NCBI GenBank assembly: GCA_944474755.1
Contig: OX104117.1
Location: 64,533,522-64,597,521, forward strand
Length of the DNA: 64,000 bases
Direction of reading: 5' to 3'
From: Limnoperna fortunei
Taxonomy: Eukaryota > Mollusca > Bivalvia > Mytilida > Modiolidae
Shown: positions 46,301 to 58,300 of the stretch, one piece after another
Numbering within the stretch: the stretch's first letter is position 1
Layout: the number at the start of each line of letters is the position of its first letter
Program-made: the position numbers and the translations under genes
The notes under the pieces: generated by a model
What the model was told of the DNA's origin: nothing
The model's input: only the letters and a program-made list of their open reading frames with translations
Databases searched by the model: none

Positions 46301-49300
46301 TATTCTGGCTTCCTCCCCCAATAAAAACTGGACACCATAATGACCAAAATGGCATTAAACACCATTTGAACAAACAAACAGTGGCATTGCTGTTTAATCT
46401 AGAACAAAATATCATTCTGAATTGATGAATAATTGATTTGTGAAATATTCTTTCTATTTGTGTACTTTGTTTATGAACTAAATATTAGAATTAGGTTATC
46501 CTGCATAAACTCCACAAATATACATGTTTGTCAAGATATTTTGCATACTTTTACTACTAGGTGGAGCCCTTGGTTGTTGATTGGTTAAGGTAGTTAGTCA
46601 TCTTCTATTGATCATGTGCCTTTCAACACTGATGTTGAATGTTCAAGTCTCTTTGCTTGCTTGGTGGGCTTGACTCCAACCTTAATTGACGAGGATTGCC
46701 AGTTTTCCTGTCAAAGGGGTTTTTAGCTCACCTGACCCGAAGGGTCATGTGAGCTATTGTTATCACTTTGCGTCCGTCGGCGTCTGTAAACTTTTTACAT
46801 TTTAATCTTCTTCTCTGAAACCACTTGGCCAATTGAAACCAAACTTGGCCATAATGTTCATTGGATGGACCTTTACAAAGTTTGTGTTTTTTATTTTGAT
46901 TGGTAAACCAATATGGCCGCCACCTCAAGACTTAGTTTAACATAGGACCCTATGGGAAAAAAGTTTAAAAGGGCTTCTTCTCTGAAACCGTTTAAACAAT
47001 CAAAACAAAACTTACTAGCAATATTGTTTGGATGGTCCTCTATAAAGTTTGTGTTTTTGATGGGAATTGGAAATTCAAAATGGCTGCCACCGCAGGACTT
47101 AGTTTAACATAGAACCCTATGGGAAAAAGTTTTAAAAGGCTTCTTCTCTGAAACCGGTTAATCAATGGAAACAAAAACTTACTAGCAATATTGTTTAGAT
47201 GGTCCTCTATAAAGTTTGTGTTTTTTATGGCAATTGGAAATTCAAAATGGCTGCCACTGCAGGACTTAATTTAACATAGGACCCTATGGGAAAAGTTTGA
47301 AAGGCTTCTTTTCTGAAACCGGTCAACCAATGGAAACAAAACTTACTAGCAATATTGTTTGGATGGTCCTCTATAAAGTTAATGTTTTTTATCCCAATCG
47401 GAAATTCAAAATGGCCGCCACCGCAGGACTTAGTTTAACATTCAACCCTATGAGAAAAAAGTTTAAAAGGGCTTCTTCTCTGAAACCGTTTAACCAATCA
47501 AAACAAAACTTACTAGCAATATTGTTTGGATGGTCCTCTATAAAGTTTATGTTTTTTATGGCAATTGGAAATTCAAAATGGCCGCTACCGCAGGACTTAG
47601 TTTAACATAGGACCCTATGGGAAAAAGTTTTTAAAGGCTTCTTCTCTGAAACCGGTTAATCAATGGAAACAAAAACTTACTAGCAATATTGTTTGGATGG
47701 TCCTCTATAAAGTTTATGTTTTTTATGGCAATTGGAAATTCAAAATGGCCGCTACCGCAGGACTTAGTTTAACATAGTACCCTATGGGAAAAAGTTTTTA
47801 AAGGCTTCTTCTCTGAAACCGGTTAATCAATGGAAACAAAAACTTACTAGCAATATTGTTTGGATGGTCCTTTATAAAGTTTATGTTTTTTATGGCAATT
47901 GGAAATTCAAAATGGCCGCCACCGCCGCAGGACTTAGTTTAACATAGGACCCTATGGGCAAATAAAAAAAATCTTCTCTATACAACCGGTTAACCAATGA
48001 AACAAAGCTTTCTAGTAATATTGTTTGGATGGTCCTAATTAAAGTTTATTGAAAATTACAGGACTTACTTTAACATCAGGGAAATGCCATCTTCATTTCC
48101 TTTAAAATCAGGTGAGCGATACAGGCTCATAAGAGCCTCTGGTTATCCATTTAGTCAGCTTCCTGACTATTGAAAACTGGATCCCATATGCATGATAAAG
48201 TTGAAAAATTCCTGAAACATGTGGACCCCCTACAGCGCCCTTTTGTTTTAAGGATTTCAAAAATGACATGCAACATTCTCTGCCCTCAGTTTTCGACCAC
48301 CAGAGCTACGTTTTCACAGCTAGCTAACAATCATACACTTTAAATAATCTGAACAAACCTCTTCAAATTGCTCGAACATCAAAATTCAACAGTGAAGTGA
48401 AAAATCCCGATTATTGTTCATTATCCAGAAGAACTTGCGAATAACCTCGTCATTTTTTGGTTGATCAGACAAATCACAAAATTATAATTGGATCATTACT
48501 GCAGTAAAATTCGGCCTACACAAGAACCTACAACTCATAACATACTGTACATCAATGCATTTTAATTAAAATTTCTAAATAAATGATGTGTAAATTGTAT
48601 CTACCCTGGCCACTGCAAAGTACGTATACTGAAAATTAAAAATAACACAGCACCAAACAGTTACCAGAAAATAACGACATAAAATACAAAATATAGAGAA
48701 CAATAAAAAGTAAAACTGACACTCCATTGGAAAATCGGTCAGAAACGTTGGCACATAAATTTGAAGTACCGGTAATAGTTAATGCGGTTGTCAAAGTCAA
48801 AGAGCAAAATATTAAAAACACATAATTTGACACCCCATATTATAATTAAGAGTCAAATAATAGATTCTCATTCAAAAACTATTACATAAAGGCTTAAAAA
48901 TGACTTGCCTTGTAACCTTACACAGGATCAATGAAATAAACGTCCATTCATTCAATGAAATAAACGTCCATTCATTACGCCACATTCCAGTTGAATGACG
49001 TTGACGTTAAATAACGTAGCACTCCGTTTTTCACATATCACTCCGAGAAAATAGTCACTTTGAAATTGTTTTGAATAACAGATTGATTCTGTAATTTTTT
49101 AGAACTTTTGCATGGATTTCATATAGATATATTCTTAGTTATAAATTACCGATAAACAAAATATAAGACAATTGGTTTTAGGTAGTTGCTTTCTCACGGT
49201 GATATCTCAGGTTCGCCCTAACGGGCTCACCTGAGATGTACAGTGAGAAAGCCACTACCAAAAACCAATTACCTTACATTCTGTATATATTCCATCTGTA

Positions 49301-52300
49301 AAACTTCTCAACTATCAGAGTTGCCAAAAACCGTCTGACTTTCAGTCCTGACCGGCAAATTATTCTAAGGACCGGCTATTTGATTATGGTGTAGGACCTA
49401 CTCTCCAATCCAAAAATTTCATAGCAAGGTCTGGCAAAACAAACTTTTTTGTCCGATAAACAATAAAACCTTCTGCTGCGAGTCAAAAATATTGTCCTCA
49501 ACTAAAAATAAAGCTCTGGGAATTCCCTAAATAATATACCATCTCGCTTTCACAGTGTCATGGCTGCTCCCATTGATAGAGGAAGGAGTTTGCCTGTAAG
49601 TTGATAAGGTTCTCTCCAGGATCAAAACCTGGTATTAAACTTAAACAAAAATGTTGATCTATCATGTCTGTACTGCAAGGGTAACCACACTAGGCCACAA
49701 AGTCTTACTCGAAGATGGTCCACCATCAGGTAGTACTGATTTTCCCTGACTTCCAAAACTTGATTAAATATGTTATACCAATTAAAATAAAAAAAAATGT
49801 GTGTATTTAACAATTTACAAAGGATTTATATGACTTGCAAATAGAGTACGCTCCATTTGCTCATTCAGTGATACATCCAATATCCGAAATTGAACAATGA
49901 GAAAAAAGCAGAGTACGATGGCCTTAATAAAAAAATCGCAACAGATTGGTAAAGAAAAACATTTAAATAATTGGTTTTAAAATTAAAGTTCTTTGACAAT
50001 ATATTTTATATAAATGATTGTCTATGATTAATATATAAGCTGAACTTGAAAGAATTAAGTTAACTGTCTGTCTATGAAGCAGTTTGTTTTAGTATGTAGC
50101 TGTGTGCTGGACAGAAGCATTATTTTTATTCTATGGACATTTTGTGCAGATAAAAATGGCATTTACATGACAAACTGATTGAAATATTATGATGTACATG
50201 TATACAATTACTTATGATGGTTATGTCTACATCTATACAAGTTGATCTGTTGTTATTTGCAAATACCTTTTATTGCTACTAGTAGACAGCAAAATAGTTA
50301 TAGCTATATCTGGTGCTTTTTCCATTGATTAATGGTAAACATATGTTCAGTTGATGTTATTGCTTAATTATTGAATAATAATAAAAAAAACTTAATCTTA
50401 GTGTGTTATGGTTTTTAAAAAAGCAAGATAAATCATCCTGAAAAACCACAATTATTAACAATTTGATGTAAATATTATGTAATGACTGCAAAATTAAGTA
50501 TGTTTATATGATTTCCCTTATTTTTCCCTTGCATTACCAATCAAAGCCTTACTTTTCCCTGTTTAGTTACCATGGAGAAGGTACGCTATGATTGAGTGTG
50601 GTGACCCATGCTGTCTTTAGTATGTTTAGTATTTCCCTTTTCAATATATAAAAATTCGTCTGACAAATACTTGGTAGGACTGACAAAACTTCAAGCATTT
50701 TTGGAAATTGTGAACTACCAAAATTTGCTCAACTCAAACATGTTTCACATTTGATGAAAATCTTCATTTGAGAAGTTTAGAAACTGAGATTGATGACAAA
50801 TCATGCGCTAGGAATTTACTTTTTGCAAGAATTTTTTTATGATTTGTCTAAAATTAACCAAAGTAACTGTGTAATTAACATATGTATACTATAATTTGAA
50901 ATATTGAATCAAACAGTAGGTGTGTGTTAAATCGTCACATTCTTTGTTCTTGAAGAAACATAATTACAGAGATTTGTCATCTATAGTCAAAATCATATAA
51001 AGAATAATTGACTTCTAGAAAGGAAATAAGAATTATATCTTCTGGTCATTTCACTGAGATTTCAAATCCCCACAAGAGTTACCAACATAAACGAATTATT
51101 GATTTCTATTATGGACATTTTTATTGTGTAATTGGTACAATAATTTAAGGTGTTAATATTTCCCTTGTCCTGAAATCAGCTGTCAGTATCTTTGTACAGA
51201 AACACTGAAATCAATGCATTTTTTCTTGCAAGAAATATTTTGTTATAAATGAATGTGTGCAGTCTTTTCGAGGTAAGTTGATCAGGCATATTCTTTTCTA
51301 GGTTTTAAAGTAAGATACATCTTTTGTGAGACCACCTCAACCCCCCCCCCCCCCCCCTCTAAACCCCCGAAACAACTTTAAAAAAAAAATTCCTCCTTTG
51401 GGATATACTAGTAGATGAATAAATTTAATAGTTAAAACATTGATAAAAAAAATTAAGGAAACTTGAAGATTGACTGACCTTCAGTAACCATAAAGTATTT
51501 ATGTATTTTAGCTTTTATCAGATGTCAAACAATCTTGTAAACAGTGAATCCATTTGTATATCTTTATTTATTGCCAAAGGGGAGACGATATTGTATGTCA
51601 GTAAGCTGTAAATTATGAATGCCATAACAAAGATGGAGGAAACAGCCAACCTTCTTTAAGCATATCGACTAGATTGTTATATGAGACCTGTTCTCTCAAC
51701 TAGGGACCATTGTGTTATATATTTATTTTACCCCCACTTCGAAGAAGATTGGGTATACTGTTTTACCTTGTCCTATTGTTTGTCCGTAACAAAAATTTCT
51801 TTTTAAGCAAGTATAGGATGCAGAAGCCTGATATATTGAATACCGCTTTATCCTATAGTACCAAATGGTGTATAGCAATTTTATACTCCTCTGTCATCTA
51901 CTTCCTGTTCACTGAATACTTATGAAAGTCATATTTGAGAAAGCGGGGGTATCACTGATGTGCATTAAATCACAGTACACACTTGTATTTACAATTCAAC
52001 TATTGACATCTCTCAAGGAATGTCTCCACCACAACCAGGACAGAGGTTCTATTAGAATAGAATTAATTCGTGGAGGGCGTGATTTATCATTGTTTTACAA
52101 TGCAACGGAATGGTCATCTCATTGTAAAACAATGATATACAATGGCCTTTGTTAATTTTTTCTTAAGTACTTGCATGAGTTCTATTTATTTTTACTTTTT
52201 TAATAGAAAGTCATAAATGGAAGTCCAGTTTGTCCATGGATAAGGTCCGACAAATGGAGTGTTTTAAAGATGTGGTAGCAAAAAATCAGGTATGAAACTC

Positions 52301-55300
52301 AAATATAATTAAAAAATAATCTTTAATTATTTGATCTTAGGAGTAGTAGATTGATCAGAACCACTTTTTTGGGTGTTTTAATTTAATGTCTTTTTATTTT
52401 TATAACTGTCTAATTTTGGTATTTTGAGTTATTATATGCTGTATGTAATATGACATCATTTGCTTTACTAACAATGCTGTGATTAACTTTGCCATAAATT
52501 CACTTCAATGGCTCAAGGTATACTGAATTCTGATTTAAATTGTCTTTTGTCTACTTAGTAATTATGACAAAAAATATAATATCTGACAACATTTCATTTA
52601 AGTCCAGTAATGTCTATGAATTTTACATGAATACAGTATCCAATGCAATGTTACCCTAATCCCATCATTACCCTCCCTAATTTTAATTTGACTTATCGTC
52701 AGCTGGCTATAGGCAACACAACAGTAGATGTCACGGGTTTGGATTTTTAACAACATTTTACAAGTGGCATACTATTGTTATTAATATGGAGTAGGCGTTG
52801 CCAAAATGCGAGCACAGACAATACAGTCCTTTATTATCAATATATAATGTGCATTTAATAATTGACGTTATTTCCTATCACCCTAAAAGTGCCTCTAAAT
52901 TCCAGTAGTCACGTGACGTCTTTCTTTGTAACTGTGACGTCACATGAAGTGTAATTTGATTGTCAGTTTTTAAAGATCGATTTAGAGATTGCAAAAAAAT
53001 AGTATGAAATGTTTGTTGTTAATTTTAAATATAACATTTATTTCTAATCGATGTCAACTGTATTTTCAAGTCTTTCTTAAAATTATTTTTAGTACTTTTC
53101 TTCATTCACTTTGTTCCAGTTTTTTAGCTCACCTGACCCAAAGGGTCATGTGAGCTATTGTTATCACTTTGCGTCCGTCGGCGTCGTCGTCGGCGTCTGT
53201 AAACTTTTTACATTTTAATCTTCTTCTCTGAAACCACTTGGCCAATTGAAACCAAACTTGGCCATAATGTTCATTGGATGGACCTTTACAAAGTTTGTGT
53301 TTTTTATTTTGATTGGTAAACCAATATGGCCGCCACCTCAAGACTTAGTTTAACATAGGACCCTATGGGAAAAAAGTTAAAAAGGGCTTCTTCTCTGAAA
53401 CTGTTTAACCAATCAAAACAAAACTTACTAGCAATATTGTTTAGATGGTCCTCTATAAAGTTTGTGTTTTAGATGGGAATTGGAAATTCAAAATGGCCGC
53501 CACTGCAGGACTTAGTTTAACATAGAACCCTATGGGAAAAAGTTTTAAAAGGCTTCTTCTCTGAAACCGGTTAATCAATGGAAACAAAAACTTACTAGCA
53601 ATATTGTTTGGATGGTCCTCTATAAAGTTAGTGTTTTTTATGGCAATTGGAAATTCAAAATGGCTGCCACCGCAGGACTTAATTTAACATAGGACCCTAT
53701 GGGAAAAAGTTTGAAAGGCTTCTTTTCTGAAACCCGCCAACCAATGGAAACAAAACTTACTAGCAATATTGTTTGGATGGTCCTCTATAAAGTTAATGTT
53801 TTTTATCCCAATCTGATATTCAAAATGGCCGCCACCGCAGGACTTAGTTTAACATTGGACCCTATGGGAAAAATGTTAAAAAGGGCTTCTTCTCTGAAAC
53901 CGGTTAACCAATCAAAACAAAACTTACTAGCAATATTGTTTGGATGGTCCTCTATAAAGTTTGTGTTTTTTATGGCAATTGGAAATTCAAAATGGCCGCC
54001 ACTGCAGGACTTAGTTTAACATAGAACCCTATGGGAAAAAGTTTTAAAAGGCTTCTTCTCTGAAACCGGTTAATCAATGGAAACAAAAACTTACTAGCAA
54101 TATTGTTTGGATGGTCCTCTATAAAGTTAGTGTTTTTTATGGCAATTGGAAATTCAAAATTACTGCCACCGCAGGACTTAATTTAACATAGGACCCTATG
54201 GGAAAAAGTTTGAAAGGCTTCTTTTCTGAAACCGGCCAACCAATGGAAACAAAACTTACTAGCAATATTGTTTGGATGGTCCTCTATAAAGTTAATGTTT
54301 TTTATCCCAATCTGATATTCAAAATGGCCGCCACCGCAGGACTTAGTTTAACATTGGACCCTATGGGTAAAAGGTTAAAAAGGGCTTCTTCTCTGAAACC
54401 GGTTAACCAATCAAAACAAAACTTACTAGCAATATTGTTTGGGTGGTCCTTTATAAAGTTTATGATTTTTATGCCAACTGGAAATTCAAAATGGCCGCTA
54501 CCGCAGGACTTAGTTTAACATAGGACCCTATGGGAAAAAGTTTTTAAAGGCTTCTTCTCTGAAACCGGTTAATCAATGGAAACAAAAACTTACTAGCAAT
54601 ATTGTTTGGATGGTCCTCTATAAAGTTTATGTTTTTTATGGCAATTGGAAATTCAAAATGGCCGCTACCGCAGGACTTAGTTTAACATACGACCCTATGG
54701 GAAAAAGTTTTTAAAGGCTTCTTCTCCGAAACCGGTTAATCAATGGAAACAAAAACTTACTAGCAATATTGTTTGGATGGTCCTCTATACAGTTTATGTT
54801 TTTTATGGCAATTGGAAATTCAAAATGGCCGCTACCGCAGGACTTAGTTTAACATACGACCCTATGGGAAAAAGTTTTTAAAGGCTTCTTCTCCGAAACC
54901 GGTTAATCAATGGAAACAAAAACTTACTAGCAATATTGTTTGGATTGTCCTTTATAAAGTTTATGTTTTTTATGGCAATTGGAAATTCAAAATGGCCACC
55001 TCCCTCGCAGGACTTAGTTTAACATAGGACCCTATGGGCAAATAAAAAAAATCTCTATACAACTGGTTAACCAATGAAACAAAGCTTTCTAGTAATATTG
55101 TTGGATGGTCCTATTTAAAGTTTATTGAAAATTACAGGACTTACTTTAACATCAGGGAAATGCCATCTTCATTGCCTATAAAATCAGGTGAGCGATACAG
55201 GCTCTTAAGAGCCTCTGGTTTACGATATCAACTTCCGGACCAAAAAAAAATCAATATCAGCATTAATCAGATTTTGATCACCTGATTTCATTTTGATCAC

Positions 55301-58300
55301 ATGACACGTAATTGCCGTAGAGCTCACCGCTCTTTTTTCGAATATTTGAGAGAATGTGTTACTCTTGTTTGCTATTCTAGAAAATTTCTGAAAGACTTGC
55401 TCCATCCAATATAAGTAACAAAGTTTTGTCTGAACCAAAAGATCTCCCACCAGGAAATCAACAACTGCAATCAACAGCATTCTGGAAATTGTCAGAACAG
55501 AACCAGAACCAAAATCAACCTTCATTTGCCCAGAAATACCAGAGACATGACATGGCAGGGGAGATAACTGGCGAGCCTGGTGGATTGAACACGTACAATA
55601 GAAAATCTTTGTTTACTGGTGTGTGTCAGTCTGCTTCTTATAATCAGAAGAGTAAGTTACTATGGTAAAGTAAGAAACTAGAAACAAATAATTTGTTGGA
55701 AATATTTTGAATGCTGTAAAGAAGTACAAAACTCTACACCTAAAATATACAGGAAACAACATTCTTTTGTCGAAAATAAATATTCAGAGATCAAAACTTT
55801 TACAACATAGCAGCTAACATTGTCCAAAATTTAAAAGAGTTAAAAAGGTCAAATTTAGAACTCACTTTCTGATCCTGTCTATTAAAAAATAATTTGACTT
55901 TGGCAATAAAAATTTACTTATAATATCCTCATATCCTACATTCCCAATTTTTGGAATACCTGTAGTTACAATCTACCACTCAGATAATTTAATTCCCCAA
56001 TTTAGAAATACTTGTAATTTAAAATTTTCCCTTTCAGATCTAAAATTCTCCTTTTTAGCTGACCTGGACCAAAGGTCCATGTGAGCTTTTGCCATTACTT
56101 GGTGTCGTCCTCCCTCTTAAACTTTTTCAAAAATCTTCTCCTCTGAAACCACTAGACCAATTTTTTTCAAACTTTGCCACAATCATCCTTAGGGTTTCTA
56201 GTTTCAAATTTGTACCCAGGGTGTTGATCAACGGACAAAGATAGCCACTGTTACAAAAAATAGAACATGGGTGGCAACACACGGTTTTGATCATTATCTC
56301 AAAAACTATAATAGCTATAGAGAAAACCGTTACTTCAAATCGATCAGCACATTAAGGTCTACAATAGTTGCTATTAGTGTGAAGTGTATTGGCTTCCTGT
56401 AGGAGTTATTGCCCTTTAATGACAATTTTTGACAACATTTTTTGATATTTACAATATAACTTGAAAACTATAATAGCTAGGGAGAAACTGTAAATGGCAA
56501 AAATGATCAGCAATTTAAGTACATGTATTACAATTCTCGTTATTGGTCTGAAATTTTCAGATGACTCCTTATATGAGTTATAGCCCTTAAATGACAATTT
56601 TTTATGAAATTTTTTAATTTGTTCCTGTAACTTAAAAACTATAACAGCTAGAGTAAAACTGTAAATAACAAAAATGATCAGCAATACAAGCCCTACAATT
56701 CACTGTATTGTTCTGAAATTGTCAGATTACTCTTTATAGGACTTTTTTATGAAATTTTCCATTTTTGTCATGTAACTTAAAAACAGTAACAGCTAGAGTA
56801 AACTGTAAATAGCAAAAACAATCAGCAATAAAAGCCCTACAATTCACTTAATTGGTCTGAAATTGTCGGATGACTCCTTATAGGAGTTATTGCCCTTAAA
56901 TGACAATTTTTTTATGAAATTTTTCGTTTTTGTCTTGTTACTTAAAAACTGTAACAGCTAGAGTGAAACTATAAATAGCAAAATAGATCAGCAATACAAG
57001 CCCTATAATTCACTGTATTCGTCTGAAATTGTCAGATGACTTCTTATAGGAGTTATTGCCCTTAAATGGCAATTTTTTTGTAATGAAATTTTTTCATTTT
57101 TTTCCTTTAACTTAAAAACTATAACAGCTAGAGTAAAACTGTAAATAACAAAAATGATCAGCAATACAAGCCCTACAATTCACTGTATTGTTCTGAAATT
57201 GTCAGATTACTCTTTATAGGACTTTTTTATGAAATTTTCCATTTTTGTCATGTAACTTAAAAACAGTAACAGCTAGAGTAAACTGTAAATAGCAAAAACA
57301 ATCAGCAATAAAAGCCCTACAATTCACTTAATTGGTCTGAAATTGTCAGATGACTCCTTATAGGAGTTATTGCCCTTAAATGACAATTTTTTATGAAATT
57401 TTTCGTTTTTTGTCTTGTTACTTAAAAACTGTAACAGCTAGAGTGAAACTATAAATAGCAAAATAGATCAGCAATACAAGCCCTACAATTCACTGTATTC
57501 GTCTGAAATTGTCAGATGACTTCTTATAGGAGTTATTGCCCTTAAATGGCAATTTTTTTGTAATGAAATTTTTTCATTTTTTTCCTTTAACTTAAAAACT
57601 ATAACAGATAGAGTGAAACTATAAATAGCACAAATGGTCAGCAATAAAAGCCCTACAATTCACTGTATTAGTCTGAAATTGTCAGATGACTCCTTATAGG
57701 AGTTATAGCACTTAAATGGCAATTTTTAATGAAATTTTTCATTTTTGTCCTGTAACTTAAAAACCATTACAGCTAGAGTGAAACTATAAATAGCAAAAAT
57801 GATCAGCAATAAAAGCCCTACAATTCACTTAATTGGTCTGAAATTGTAAGATGACTCCTTATGGGAGTTATTGCCCTTAAATGACCATTTTTTATGAAAT
57901 TTTCCTTTTTTGTCCTTTAACTTGGAAAACTATAACAGCTAGAATGAAAATGTAATTGCACAAATTATCAGCAAAGCAAGGCCTACAAATCATTGCTTAG
58001 TCCAAAATTGCAAGATGACTCTTTATAGGTGTTATTGCCCTTTAATTACAAATTTGGACAAATAATCAGTATTTGTGTTATAAATTAGTCTAAAACACAC
58101 CTAGAGTAAAACTATAAATTTCTAAATTACCCTAAAGGGCAAGACCTACAAATCATTTAATTTTCAGAAATTGTCTGATGGCACCTTATAAGAGGTGTTG
58201 TACTTAACCAAAATTTTTGAAGAAATGTTTTGTTTTTTCACAGTAACTTTAAAGCTATAACAACTAGGCTGAAACTGTAAATTTCAAAAATTTAAATATA

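Noticed and set aside
47297..47605. Open frame of 102 codons (and similar ones at 53699-54019 and 54198-54518) as a gene
   Set aside because: They are produced by the ~166-bp arrays of HINE-like elements and recur with the array period.
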